A stretch of DNA of 64,000 nt from Uranotaenia lowii. Lineage: Eukaryota > Arthropoda > Insecta > Diptera > Culicidae. Location: the NCBI RefSeq assembly GCF_029784155.1, contig NW_026598423.1, forward strand, positions 1 through 64,000, written 5' to 3'. The notes below the pieces were generated by a model. That model saw only the letters and a program-made list of their open reading frames with translations. It was not told the DNA's origin and made no database searches. Below are positions 51,911 to 64,000 of this stretch, piece by piece. Positions within the stretch are counted from its first letter, which is position 1. Each line of letters starts with the position of its first letter. Made by a program: the position numbers and the translations under genes.

Positions 51911-52832
51911 TTTTTAAAACAAAGATTTAAAAAAATCTGAATTCTTAAATAAATGTTGGAACAAGTCAAAAATTAACCATGATTAATTGTGAGGAAAATG
52001 ATAATAAATGTTATTTATTATTCTGATTCATCTTAATTTACATTTCTTTTGTTAATTTTCAACTAAGGGACTTTATGAGAATTTGTTCAGTATTTTATAG
52101 TTAAATTCAATTTGAAAAAAAGAAGAATATATTTAATATTATTTCAAGAGTGCCAGTGATCCAAGTCAGAGATAAAACATTTTAGCAAAATATTTTTTTT
52201 AGTCATAATAAAAAAGCTTAAATCGTTGATTTTTTAAGTTCAAAATAATAACTTTATTTATTTTTAATATACATACATACATATACATACATAATATACA
52301 TTAAGTTCAATTATACTGATAAAATTACTGATTAAAATAATTAATTAAAAAATTGTGATCGATAAAAAACATGATTTTATATAATAAAAATAAATGAAAA
52401 GTTTATAAAGTTTCAATTACAGGATTTAAAGTTTAAAATTTTAAGCTCTTAAAATTTTGCCACTTTCAATTAAAATATTGGGTCCTGGAAACAACAGATG
52501 GCAGAAACTATGTTTTTTTTTCATTAAAAAATTATATTTATAGGCCTATGTTTTCAGAACACAAAATTTCGGAATTGAAAATCAAAGACAGTATTGAAAA
52601 ATTCAAACAGTTTGACTTTAAAAGTCTGTTAATTCATTTGACAATTGGAAAGTACCAAGTACTTTAAAATTCGGTAAATTTATTTAATCAAAATATGAAA
52701 ACGAAACAGGTAAGTTTTTAACATTTTAAAAGGATTTTTTCCAATAAAAACGTCTAACCATTATAAAAACTAATGTATTGAACTCGAATCTTTTGTCAAA
52801 TTTGGTCTATAACATTTAGTTTTGATAAAATT
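51911..52832. other. Very AT-rich intergenic
   Basis: No gene. An (ATAC)n run lies at about 52268-52292. Confidence 0.5.
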
Positions 52833-53990
52833 TACCGTAAAGTGGGGGAACTTTAATCACCGGGGTAACATTGATCAACATGATTTTTTTGCAGATAATC
52901 ATCATTAACGCCACTCCAAACCACCGCCACTCACCGGCCACCCTCATCAGCAACCCACGCACCACACCGCAAAGTGGTCCGAAAGGGCTAAAAGTGGAAC
53001 TTTCTTCGTAGCGTCTCTGTTTCTCATCTTATCTTTTAAATGTTTTGAGAACCTGATTTAAGGGGGGGGGGGGGGGGGCAAAAGGCACAATTGCTTCGGG
53101 CCCCCCGGCTCAGGGGGGCCTCGCGAGGGAAAAAAGCTTTTAACATTACTTTAATCATTCTACTACAATTCCATGAAAAGAAATCAAAACTAGAAAATCT
53201 GAATGAAAACTTGAAATATAAAAACTAAAGGGCCCCCGTGAAATAATATCTAGACTAGTTTTTGTCTTTAAAAAGTTAAGGGGGCCCCCTAGAGTAAGCA
53301 GTGAAGCAGCTCTCCCACGTTTTGCGAGCTGAGAATATCAAAATCGTCTGGACAAAACCGAATTAAAAAAAATAAGAAGAATATGAGGCAAAACACCTCA
53401 AATTTTCATTTTTTATCGAAACATATCAGATACGATATTCTGTACAGAACAGGTAAAATAAAGAAAAAACATCTCCTCATTTTCTTTACATTCAAACGTC
53501 ATGCACAACAATAATATTTTTTGTTACGTTACGTTTCCAAGTTATGGTTTACTGCACTAAAATAGCAGCTAATTTCGCTTTATGATAAACATTTCAGAAT
53601 TTCATCCAGGCAGCATCCGGGTTAATACCGCGTATTATAATAACTTTTCACCTTTCAATCATTATTATTGAAATTTTCATTGGTTTACAAATTCTAAACC
53701 CACCCTATTTCTGAAAGTAAAATGTGTAAAAAAAACTGTAGTTGCCTTAATTGGACCATTCGAAAGTATAGGGCATCTTTAATGAATTTCCATCTCAAAT
53801 TCTGTCGTAGACTTGTATTTGTATTGTAACATTTTCAACTGATTTAACCAAAATTTTATCATCTACTGAAGTGAATATCCTGAAATCCGCATTTCATTTT
53901 CTAAACGATCATTCTCAAATTATCATAAAAAGGATCTAATAGTTAAGTTGCTAGAATCATTGAGTGATTTTCTATATATAAATATTCCTA

Positions 53991-55134
53991 GGGGCTGTTC
54001 ACTAATTACGTAAGCACACAGGGGGGGTGGGGGGGTTTCACATTTGCTTACGATCTCTTACTAGGGGGGTAGGAGGGGGTTCCAAAAATCTTACGTAAGA
54101 AATGTTACATTAAAAATATATCACACAAACAGCTATACGAAACCATATTACTCAGGTTTTTTTACTCACTACCTATTTGTTGGTTAATTTCGATGTTATG
54201 TTATTTATCTTTTAATGTCTTTGAATTTAAAAAAAAATTGAAGGTTCTATAAAATTTATAGAGCCAATTCAAACCAACATGCCATCAGAAACATTAAATC
54301 ACATTATTAGAAAAGATCGTCGCTTTTCGCTTTCCATAATAACAATCTTTTTAATAGAGAAATTTTTGGAAACAAAAAAAGAAAATGGCGCGTTGTGAAA
54401 CCACGATTTAAATCCATCATATTTCGAAAATGACTTCATCCAGAAATAAACCTTTAAAAATCAATATAAGGCGCTTTAAATAATGGATTTCTAGACATTT
54501 TTTTCAGTGATAGACACTGACACTACCAACTTTAAATTTTAAAACGATTTACCAAAAAAATCTTAAAACTTTATTGCTTACCGCTGAATGAGTCTGAGCT
54601 ATTAGGTTAATTGACAACGTGATTGTCGTTAAACATTTTTGCCTCAATTCTAGTAGTAAAGAATGATTTTTTTTTTAAGATTTTTATGATTTCCAGGTAA
54701 AAAACATAACAATTTTTATGGAACCTTGTACTAACCTGATCTCTCTTTATTGAATCGGAATCTAGATTTTATATTGTTTATTCGATTGTGGAAATTTATT
54801 GAAATTATTGCTACCCCAAACATGCTACGTCTTGAATAATGTTTCCTCTAATCGTTTACGACATTTCATCTGTTGTTTTGTATAGATTGTGCTTTTCAAA
54901 TACAGTTATTTAATTATATTTTAAAAGTGCTTTGCTTTGAAGCATGTATGTAACATTTTTAAAATATTCAAGCTATTTTTGAAAAAAAAACGTGTCAATT
55001 TCTCGAAGAATAAAAAAAGTAAGATCTTACTAGGGGGGGAGGGGGGTTTTGATAAATCTTATTATGTCTTACCAGGGGGGAGGGGGGTTTGAAAATTTCC
55101 AAAATCGTGCTTACGTAATTAGTGAACGGCCCCC
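53991..55134. mobile_element. Nested TA element, TTCACTAATTACGTAAGCAC ends
   Basis: 1144 bp, TA at 53989-53990 and 55135-55136. Left end GGGGCTGTTCACTAATTACG and right end (complement) GGGGGCCGTTCACTAATTAC. Just inside each end, CTTAC(T/C)AGGGGGG(G/T)AGGGGGGTTT words recur twice. No intact frame. Its position inside 52835-56157 shows it inserted later. Confidence 0.88.
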
Positions 55135-55424
55135 TATGATCTAAATCTTATCTTTTTCCAGATTCAATTCATTGGGATTTCAAGTATTGTGTTGTTTCTT
55201 CAGTTACTGAAGCTCAGTTAAATAATTTTTCTGAATTTTGAAAATTCAAGATCTTTGTTTAAGGTACTCTAAACTCATTTGGATCCCTTAGATGATTTTT
55301 TTAAATGATAACGGATTCTGTGTTTTTTAACATTTAATCTTTTTGAAAGACATACACCGTCTTAGCCGATTTAGGCTTTACAGACTGAATAAATGACGCG
55401 GACAACTTAAGATTAACATTTAAC

Positions 55425-55515
55425 ACCCAGTACCGAGATGGGAATCGAACCCATGCCATCAGTGGACCAGCGATTACCGTCGTACCACGCTAACCACTCG
55501 ACCACCGAGACGTAC
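55425..55515 (-). other. tRNA-like sequence (SINE head)
   Basis: On the - strand, A-box-like TGGTCGAGTGG and B box GGTTCGATTCC lie at tRNA-like spacing, with a good T arm (ATGGGTTCGATTCCCAT). The acceptor ends do not pair, so it is not a functional tRNA. Confidence 0.5.
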
Positions 55516-56159
55516 CTTCTTTATTCTAAATTAATTTTTTCAATCGATCATTTTTTCACTAATACCCCTTTGGCTTTGAGGGCATCGAATTAAACTTTTG
55601 TCACATTTAGAATAACAATTTGATAAACAAAATTTTGTCTGATGAGAATCATATTCAAAAACATCGCATGAAAAGATGTTTTTTTTGTGTTTCAAAGACA
55701 TAGAATTGAAATTCGCATTTGGTGCAATTTATTCTTTTGCTCTGATTGTAACTTTGTACCTCTTTTATTTTTTAAATTTAAATCATATTTTATTTCTCAA
55801 AACTTGATTTGAAATTATAATTCAGATTTTGTTTTATATGTTCCAAATCTTCATGATACTTCCTAATTGTCACTAGGTAAATACTTCTCGAATAAGCACA
55901 AACCAATTGATCAATGATGATATGAAAATGAATTAAAATATCTATCCGGCCATTTTTTTTAAATTACAGAATTTTAGTTGGAGATAAGGGTTTTAAAAAA
56001 ATGAGAAAGAAATTTTCATTTCCAAGAAATTTCTGAGCTCTTCCGCAATGTTTGCACGTGAATATAAATAAAGTAAAATAAAGTCTGACAAAAGCGATCC
56101 CTTCCAAAATATTCTTAAATGAATTAAAAAAGTGATCAAAGTTCCCCCATTCTACGGTA

Positions 56160-57134
56160 TCAGTTTGAAGTGAAATCAATCATTAATAACTGATTAATAA
56201 CGTAGGTTTAAAAAAAAAACTGATTTTTATTTTGTTCATTATACCTCATTTAATAATGAAATAATATTTTTATGATAATGATCTTAAAAAGTAAAATCAA
56301 ACAGTTTTTGAAAATTTGGAAAGATTTCTTACAAGATATCTTATAAAATATCTAAAATTAAATGTTGTTTAAATCTTTTTTAAAAATTCAATAAATGAGG
56401 AGAAATAAACAAATTTAAAACTTCTATAACTTTTTTCGCAGAACTTAAAACTTACATGAACGAGACTTTAAACTTTTACTGTTAAATGTTATGTTTCTGT
56501 TTCAAAGTTTTGTCAAAAGAGTGCAGGAATTTGTGAAATGATTTTAACCTCTTTTCAAAAGTTTTTTCAATAACCAAAACTGATAGAAAAATTGCATACT
56601 CAGATTAAGGACTCCCAAATGAGTCAAAATAACCTTTTAAATTCATTACATCTCGAAAAAATGTAAACTTTGGGGCCTTGTCTAATTTATCAAAACCTTT
56701 TTAAATGTGAAAATAGGCATTGAAAAGAACAAGAAAAACAAATTATTATCATTTATTATCCACGAAAACGCTAATAGTTGGAAACTCTCTCTATTTGATT
56801 GGGACTCCTAAAATCCTACTGGATGGAAGTTTTCCCGACAGCAACGAAAAGTTCAACCGTGCAGTGCAATAAGCAACAAAATTTCCACGAATCTAGGCTG
56901 GCTGAGATGCTGCTTGGCTGATGTAGTAGTTTCAATCTGACAGGCGCAAGACCCCTTATTTATGTTGGGTCCATGCATTTTCCGACTCGTGTGACGCGAC
57001 ACGTAGCGAAGTTGCGAGCGATGTATTCCGTCCATCGTTGGAGTCGTCCGTGGTTGGGGAGTAAGTTGCACCCTGCAGCCAACAACGAAACATGAACGAA
57101 ACCCGGCCTGGGGAGAAAGAATCATCCGGCGAGC
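56160..57134. other. AT-rich, then promoter-proximal DNA
   Basis: AT-rich to about 56800; GC-richer with CpG from 56820 up to the promoter at 57137. Short - strand frames here show no domain. Confidence 0.4.
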
Positions 57135-57168
57135 TCAGTTCGGTGTTGACTACGGTATCGATCGGTTG
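57135..57168 (+). promoter_or_regulatory. Core promoter: initiator plus DPE
   Basis: TCAGTT (57135-57140) fits the arthropod initiator TCAKTY exactly, with A+1 at 57137. GGTTG at 57164-57168 fits the DPE consensus RGWYV at exactly +28 to +32. No TATA box is seen. It opens a GC-richer block that ends in a splice donor. Confidence 0.6.
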
Positions 57169-58074
57169 CTTGGAAAATTCGCCTAGCGTTTAGGACCTGT
57201 GCCAGTTTTTCTTTCGTTTATCCGTGGAGTGGAGCCGGAGGCCACCCTCTTCATTCGTGTGTTGGTTTGGGGGTGGTGCTATTTTGGTTGGTGGTGGTTG
57301 TGGATTCCAAACGGAGAGGAAGCAGAAGACGTAGAAGAAGGATTACTCTCTGGCCGCCCTGCTGCTTGTCACTTTCCGCTGGAGTTTTTCCTGAAGTGCT
57401 TTTCCAGTATACTTAGGTATACCCTGCCTGGGTGATTGTGCTGTCCCGTTTTTTCTTTTTTTCTGTCGACATCCGAGTGGGTGTAGTGGGTTTATGGTCG
57501 ATGCCAAGGAGCAGAAACCACCGTTTGTCGTTGGATAGTTTGGGACGGCCTTCCGTCTGCGTTCTTCGCCTTTCGGAGTGTTGTTTATCATCAGGCAGTG
57601 TCCCTTCTTGAAGGAGAGTTTGGGTCGAAAAGTGGGGGCAAAATACACCGTCCGTCGTGTAATTGGATTTCAAAACTGGGAATACTGGTTGCAATTTTCC
57701 GTTTTAAGGATTGTGTGACTACACACATTCGCATGCATGCAATGGAATGGTGGCACCAATTTTCCCGGCAAGTGGGCATGACCTGTTTCTGAGCACCCGC
57801 TGGTGACGAAAAGCTGCTGTTGACACACGTGTTCTCAGCATTATCGATTGTTGTTTTGTCTCCCAAGAAACGGTGAAGTGTGGTGATAAAACTTTTACCA
57901 ATCAGTTTTTCCTGGACCAGTGCTGCCAGCCGCAGACCCCAGTGAAACAGTCGAGCTACATCTAGATTTGAATATCATCAAATAACGCAATCGGATTACG
58001 GAAAAAACACCGACAGAAGAAAGGAGAAAAGACACATTTAGCTAAATCATTAAAGGATCGAAAGTTTTTCCAGG
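57137..58074 (+). other. First non-coding exon of an unseen downstream gene
   Basis: A GC-richer, non-repetitive stretch of 938 bp with gene-like composition but no long frame. It ends TTTTTCCAGG then GTGAGT (donor at 58075-58080), a near-consensus splice donor. Together with the initiator/DPE this fits a long 5' UTR exon. No acceptor with coding sequence was recognised in the remaining 6 kb, so the gene body probably lies beyond the window. Identity unknown. Confidence 0.5.
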
Positions 58075-58105
58075 GTGAGTCCAAGATGGAAATAACTTTT
58101 CCAAC

Positions 58106-58209
58106 CTGACAACGACGACGACGGACAGTCGCATTGCTATGTGAATAAACCACACATAACGATGCTCGCCCAATAACATCGAAGGGCTAAGCGTCGCCGT
58201 CGTTGTCAG
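58106..58209 (+). other. Two-part hairpin just after the donor
   Basis: The outer stem CTGACAACGACGACGACGG (58106-58124) pairs with 58192-58209 with one or two mismatches. An inner stem GCATTGCTATGTG (58131-58143) pairs with CACATAACGATGC (58153-58165), with one wobble and one mismatch. The RNA would be about 104 nt with a forked shape. It could be a structured intronic RNA or a CGA-repeat accident. Confidence 0.35.
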
Positions 58210-58827
58210 TGACATATGAAACTGTGTCGTTTGGCGTTCATTTGCTTATATTTATTTATGTGCGTGTGGTCTGGCCACAGTCAGTGGCTGGCCAGTCAGT
58301 GTATGTTTTGCAGTTTGTTTATCGATTGTTTTCGTTTCGGATTTGATGGTTGTTGGTTTGTTGTTTTCCCCCGTTTACGCATACCTTCAACCAAAGCATG
58401 GAATAACCAACGAAGAAAAACAGTTTTCCGAGAACTTATGCCTTTTAAATTGTTGTTGCTGGAAGATACGAGCTAGGTAAAGGAATTAATTCACTCTCGA
58501 TGCTCTTAATTGCGTAAGCGTCCGAAGCATATAAAATTGCAGAATCAAAGTATTTTTACGAATCGAATAATCATCAGAATACTTTACCTATACATAACAT
58601 AATTAGGAATATTGAATTGTTATTGTACGAAACAAATTTTCCTGGTGAAACTTGGCACAAATTCTATCTTTTCTCCTGAGGTCGGACGATACCGACCTGT
58701 TTTTTAACAGCTAAAATTACATATCGGGACCAAAAAAACAAATCAGAAATGGACATTCAAAATATTTTATGAGTTCGAAATGAATTATTCCTAAGATTTG
58801 TATGGAGTTCAAAATTGATTTCTATTG
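58210..58827. other. Probable intron, no feature seen
   Basis: GC-richer to about 58480, then AT-rich. No domain recognised. Confidence 0.4.
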
Positions 58828-59964
58828 CACAGTGGTGCAGAACATCAATCTAGCTGTACGAAGTTAATAGCGCCCAGGGATGGAGAGATAGACATTTGAT
58901 GTCTGCAGCAAAATTGTTAAGTTTTACATGGAACAGGTTTCGGTATTTTTTTTTGTTAGTTACAGTCACTTCAAAAAACAAAAACCTTGAAAACAGTTTT
59001 TTGAATCTGACACGTTGTAGATTGGATAAAATGGCTCGCTGTCTTCAAAACAAAGTTGTAACAAGCCAAGATCTACAATTATCTCATACATTATTATGGT
59101 TTTAGAAGTTGCTGAAGCTCTATAGAAACCATTTAGTGTATTTTATGGAAATTTTGGAAAGATCGTCCATAAAAAAAAGTTCACATTTTCGCAACACCAC
59201 GTTTTTTGTGATTACTTTTGATGATAAGCGGAACCATTGCCATTTAAAATTAGCAACGAAATCGGCGGAAATTACAGAGTTTTGAACGTTTGAAATTACT
59301 CTTTTTTTCTAGAGAACCTGCATGTGAGAGAAGCGACGTCTGATCCCTCTTAAAATAAAATATGTGGCAACATTGCCGAAAGCTTGGACAAAAATCCTCA
59401 GCACTTTTTTCTGGCTCAACGTTCAAGCTCTAAAGTGAACGCTCAGTAAATCCAACAAAACAACATTGAATTTGCATCCCAAAGGATTGCGATAAACGGT
59501 ATGAATGACTTGAATTTAGTTAACAATCAGTAATCAGATAGTTTTCTAACTAGGAAACGATCCACCAAAGCACCGAAAAAAGCTGCACTTAATCATAAAT
59601 TCATATGACGAACTTTAAAATTATCTGTTAGAACTTCACTAACAATCACAATACTCACCTTGGTTGAGATTTCAATTAGAATGCTAAGGGCTCTACGACA
59701 AAAGCTTGGATCGATTGAAATCGATTTAGAGAGTTCCTTTAGTATCGATTGGAATTCTGTGTTTCAGACGTCGCTTCTCTTACATGTAGATCCACTATTT
59801 TTTTCTATAAAAAATACCTTTTTCACTATCGGTGGACCCCCTTGCAAAAAAAAAAAAATCCAAAAATGGAGCATTGTAAAACAGAATAATTTAGCTGAAG
59901 ACATCAAATGTGTATCCCTGGCTATTAACTTCGTTCAGCTAAATTGGTGTTTTGCACCATAGTG
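58828..59964. mobile_element. Non-autonomous DNA element, CACWRTGGTGCA ends
   Basis: The left end CACAGTGGTGCAGAACATCA and right end (complement CACTATGGTGCAAAACACCA) are inverted. Similarity continues for about 80 bp (AGCTGNACGAAGTTAATAGC; ACATTTGATGTCT). An inner inverted pair, GAGAAGCGACGTCTGA near 59328 and its complement near 59766, lies within. No clear target duplication was found and no protein is encoded. Confidence 0.65.
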
Positions 59965-61649
59965 CATTGCATTCGATGCTGTTTTTTTTTAAATACCTAC
60001 CATCTAATTAATTTAAAAGAACCCGATTTTTTTATTATATGGGCAAAACCGGGAAAACCGGGGATTTAGATGAAATCGGAAAAACCTAGAATCTCGAATC
60101 AATACCGGGAAAATTCTTTACTTATCGTTTTTCTCATATATAAACCTATTGAATTCTAAAGTTGATTTATTTCACCAAGACTAAATTTTCTTTCTAAAAT
60201 TTTTCTCAGAAGCTTTACATTTCATTGTCCTTCATTTAGTTTAGCCAACGATTCGGGGAAAGCTAGAAAGTATCGGGATTGCAATCCCATAAGGAATTTT
60301 TTAAAAAATCAGGATTTTTATCAAAAATTTGATTTTTTGTCTTCAGTGTATACATTTCCAGTGTTTCAGATTCAATTCCAAAATATTTTATACGTATTTT
60401 AAAATAACGCACAGAAAAAAATCTTGTGAATACACTTTTTCTTTACTCATGGATATTGTGCAGTGAATAGTTAAAAAATGTTTTTTAAATGAAAAAAAAA
60501 ACCTTGAAATCTGTAAAGCTTAGTTTTTTTTTTGTATTTTTAAAGTAACTTTTATAGTGTTATTTATTGTAAGAATTTTAGATTTTTTATATCTTAGTGT
60601 GCTTTCTTTACAAATATCAGGAAAAGCAAACCTGACAATCTGGATTAAGAAATAAGTAAAAAAAAAGGATAGAATTGGATAAAAGAGCGACTTTCAAGAA
60701 GTGATGTGAATTTTTTTTTTAAATGGAGCAAATGGTTATTGTAGTTTTTCTTATTTTCGGCTATTTTGAAAAGAGTTTACGAGGGTACACGTTTTTATAA
60801 AAACCATACTTCAAGTTTCATTTCATTTTAAACAAAAAAATTTCAATAAAGTTCTTGGATTATGTTCTTTGTAAATTTTGCGCGTTTACTCCATTTGATA
60901 AGAAATTTGAATTGTTACTAACTAAATGTGTATGAGTTTTGTAATCATATTTATTTATTTTTTTTTTTTATTTAATCATTTATTTTTCTTTCGAAGGCTC
61001 ATTTGCAGTAAGGCCTAAGGAGTCGAGTGATATTTTACATCTTTCAGATGGGAAACCTTTTCTTGGTTAACGATTCGATCCACTCTTCCATTTATCGCCA
61101 ACCTCCAATAAGACCGCTTCTAACGCTAGGCGTTCCAACTTGCCGTGGAAAGCTGTCCTCGATCGGCTGATGTTGCACAGTGGGAACCATCGATGAAACT
61201 CGTAGAACAAAGTTTAAGCAATCGTACAAACGCAAGCAAACAAGATTTGATAGGAAAGAAAGTAGGAAAGGATGAGGAAAGGTTTGTTCAATAGGAATTA
61301 ACTTTTTGATAATATAGATGCTGAAGTTCCAGAGTTGAAGAAATTGTTTTGTGGATTTCCTTCAATCGACGACCTGAATTGGGTCAGAAATGCTCATCAC
61401 AATTGAATTTTGCTTGATTTTATGAAATCGTACAACAGCTTCATGTACTCAAGGTCCTGTCGGGCCAAAATATCCCGAAAATTTATATATTTATTTATAT
61501 TTTATTTAAAAAAAAAACATAATTTTAAAAGCAAATTTCATCCAAAGCTTAGGTTCAAAAATTTGCTTAAGATTTCAATTTAGAGTTTCCATTGATACAA
61601 ATATTTAATTGTTATAACGCTGGACTGAAATTCTTCGAATTGAGATTAA
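59965..61649. other. AT-rich intergenic, no gene seen
   Basis: AAACCGGGAAAACCGGGG-type words at 60046-60115 resemble the CCGGRTTTT words at 5.5-5.8 kb and may be a fragment of that family. 60980-61200 is GC-richer without a recognised gene. Confidence 0.4.
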
Positions 61650-61651
61650 TA

Positions 61652-63736
61652 GGGTAACGGACCAATTTTGGACCGCTTTGGGAAGTGGCTAGGCTATTTT
61701 CTGAAATAAAAAAGTACATGTTACAATTTTTAACTGCTTTATCCGTTCATTACAAAGATCAAGACTTTTTCTATCGAAACATATCGTTGTTTGTTGCAAT
61801 GTAACAAGATTTAAGCCCAAAAACTCGTTTCTTCGATAATTACTGTGGTCGGTATTTTGGACCACCAGGTTTCTATTTTGGACCACCCTTTGGACCTATT
61901 TTGGACCACCCTTAAACTAAATAAGATTTTTTTTTTCTAAATTTTGCTATTTTGACGCTAGTGATTGATGCGCAATTATACGAATAATTCAGTTAATCTT
62001 TTCTTTCTTATTCTTGTAGTCAAGTTGTTTTTTGTTCATGTTAATTCCTTCCTGAACTAACTTTCCTAAATTTTTCCCCAGCCCCTATTTAGGTACACTT
62101 GTTTGAATATTTCCTACTCTAAAAATCTATATTTTTCTACAACTTCTTCTGCTTTAAAAAAGTAATTTTCGATAAGAATAGAGTAAAAACAGAAAAACTC
62201 TCCCGTGATATAGTGTGTTTTAAATGTTTTGAAAATTTCGACCGCACACTGCAATCTCAACGAAATTTATTCTGTAGTGTTAAATACTGGCCAGTAAGCT
62301 TATCTTGAAGATCAATTCTTAGAAAGCAAATCTCCTTCCGGCGCTCCAATGAAAAGTTAAGAAAGTCTGACATCTTCAACTTCGCGACATCAATTGATGC
62401 ATTTTGACTTCCAGAACCTTAGTGGATTTGATTTAGCTTCAATTCTGTAGAATACATAGAATCCAAAAAGATAAAAATGTGCGAGAATTATACAATCATT
62501 TATACTATTTAAAAGCCAGTTTTTTTTCGCTGAAAATTTCACAAAAGTTCAGTTTAATCTTCGAAACAACTTTTGTTATACGAAAAAAATTATCGTGATC
62601 GTAATCTCTTCAACAATTAAATTTTCAAAAATTGCATAACCACAGGGGCTGAAAAACAAGATCTGTTTTTATCTGTTAAAATTGTTATTATCTGTTGTTA
62701 TTATCTGTTAAAATTGTTCTAGGTAATATTAACTGAGATATTTCAACTCTTACAAATATTAAACTAAATTTGATCCACACTTATTTTCCGATTTGTTGTC
62801 GTTTTTTCACAACCCCTACTTTAGAAGGGGTTTATTTTTCGTCTCGTCTACCTAACCAAGTTTTTAATTTCTCGAAAATCAATATGTATGGTTGTAACTT
62901 TTAGACAAAACTTGCAATATTGTTTAATGAAGCATCACAAATATTGAATTAACAAAAATTGGAGAATTTCCAGTTTTTTTTCTTGTTTTAAAGCTTCTTT
63001 AAGCTGTAGCTTTTGGAAACTGCCTATCTATCAAACAGTTGCCATTAATGTAGATTGTAAGATTAACGTTGTTGAAAAGTGCTTGAAAAGTAAGTTAAAA
63101 CAATGATTGGCTTGGTTTCATGCCGATTGAAGTGAACTTCGTCTAAAGGCGGGTTTGGACTTTAGCGAGTTGATTGAATAAAATAATGCGATTGAAATAT
63201 TGTGCATTATTTTTTGTCATATATTGTACAACGTACAATGTTTTATTACGTTCATGTACATTTAACAGCCGGTTTAATACTCAGGTTATGTTGGGTGGTC
63301 CAAAATAAGTCCTTAAGGAATTAAGTAGGACCCATTTTCGACATGGGTCAAATTACTACGAAAACAAGTTTTTTTGGTCCTTCGAGCTTGCAAACTTGTT
63401 TTCAAGTATTTAATCATAACTGCGAACATGTTTGATGTTGTTAAATTCATCACAGACAGGCAGAAAACTTCTTGGAAGTTGACTCTAATAATGGCACGTC
63501 CTCCTGAAATGGGCTTGATTTGGAACAACAGCGAAAAATCAAAACTTTATTTTCAATTTTCTATCCCTTATCAGCATATTCAAATGGAATCTTAGATATG
63601 ATTGGAATCATAAGAAGTAGCTTCAACTATATTTGTTCAAAAGTATCATGTTTAACATGATTTATGAGAGGTAAATTGGAAATAAGCTGCAAGGTGGTCT
63701 AAAATATGTACCCGGTCCAAAATAAGTCCGTTACCC
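61652..63736. mobile_element. TA-flanked element, TTTTGGACCACC word
   Basis: 2085 bp, TA at 61650-61651 and 63737-63738. Left end GGGTAACGGACCAATTTTGG and right end (complement) GGGTAACGGACTTATTTTGG. The word ATTTTGGACC(ACC) is forward at about 61666, 61853, 61873 and 61897, and reversed at about 63294, 63692 (variant) and 63714. No intact transposase. Confidence 0.82.
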
Positions 63737-63738
63737 TA

Positions 63739-64000
63739 TACCAAATTCATGTCGTGAGACGGAATTCTATGTAATTAATAATAAATAAATAAATAAAATA
63801 ATACTAAATTAAGAATTCAGAAATTTAAATGAAACTCAACAAAATACCATATTTAGAATCAAAATAAAATTTCACAATGCTTAAGAAAGATAAGATTCAG
63901 CGGAATCTGTTCCCAAACTGCGTAGGAAAAATTTCAATTAAAATATTAATTAATAGCAATGAATATCTTTCTTGAGCTATGCCGAAAAAAATCAAATTTT
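63739..64000. other. AT-rich end of window
   Basis: Includes an (AATA)n run at about 63780-63800. No gene seen. Confidence 0.4.

Larger units (their letters stand above)
52835..56157. mobile_element. TA-flanked element, CCGTARARTGGGGGAAC ends
   Basis: 3.3 kb between TA at 52833-52834 and 56158-56159. The left end CCGTAAAGTGGGGGAACTTT and right end (complement CCGTAGAATGGGGGAACTTT) are inverted. It contains a nested TA element (53991-55134), a tRNA-like sequence (about 55425-55515) and a G-rich stretch at 53061-53290 (a run of about 18 G, then GGGCCCCCC-type words). Without the inserts it would be about 2 kb. No transposase was recognised. Confidence 0.7.

Noticed and set aside
57199..57435. 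Small frame in the first-exon candidate (78 codons)
   Set aside because: No recognisable domain, and it lies in a 5' UTR-like block; at most an upstream ORF.

Overview
This window is eukaryotic, AT-rich and mostly non-coding. It looks like a mosquito chromosome, probably culicine. The evidence is one dipteran-type Smad gene (Mad), a DD37E Tc1/mariner element of the type described from mosquitoes, tRNA-derived SINEs, and very many small TA-flanked or hAT-like non-autonomous transposons. Species is not determined. No bacterial, organellar or viral genes were seen.

The only intact protein-coding gene recognised is Mad (BMP/Dpp receptor-regulated Smad) on the + strand at 27660-29167: two coding exons, one 86-nt intron, 473 residues, MH1-linker-MH2 layout and a C-terminal SSVS. 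A splice acceptor ends at 27645, so the gene has at least one upstream non-coding exon; a GC-richer stretch at about 9.5-10.8 kb ending in a donor-like site is a candidate. The likely 3' UTR runs to about 32.7 kb. A second promoter with a first non-coding exon lies at 57137-58074 (+): a perfect initiator, a DPE at exactly +28 and a strong splice donor. Its coding part must lie beyond the window. A decayed multi-exon transcript remnant lies on the - strand at 43.1-43.8 kb, and a coding-like but frame-broken block at 35.4-36.7 kb.

The rest is repeats. From left to right: non-LTR retrotransposon remnant (2.0-3.0 kb), inverted pair (5.4-5.9), TA-flanked element with tRNA-like modules (7.6-8.8) and a diverged relative (18.1-19.8), hAT-like elements (16.9, 20.9, 41.5), DD37E mariner (21.9-23.2), 12-bp minisatellite (23.2-26.3) carrying a TA element and a SINE, three-block pentanucleotide array (26.3-27.1), Mad, TA element holding a SINE with a 26-bp target duplication (32.9-34.2), inverted ~139-bp arrays (37.3-40.5) flanking a G-rich minisatellite and a long (GT)n, palindromic elements (42.0-43.1), TA element (44.3-45.4), 3.4-kb TTAA-flanked foldback with a perfect 248-bp inner palindrome (46.2-49.6), and further TA elements (50.6, 51.0, 52.8-56.2 with one nested inside it, 61.7-63.7).

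The most striking pattern is a shared layout among several otherwise different TA-flanked elements. Each has its own short G-rich word repeated at both termini and at internal sites. The word is in forward orientation in the left half and reverse orientation in the right half, and three families share the same outermost GGGGAGANTGGGG-like frame.
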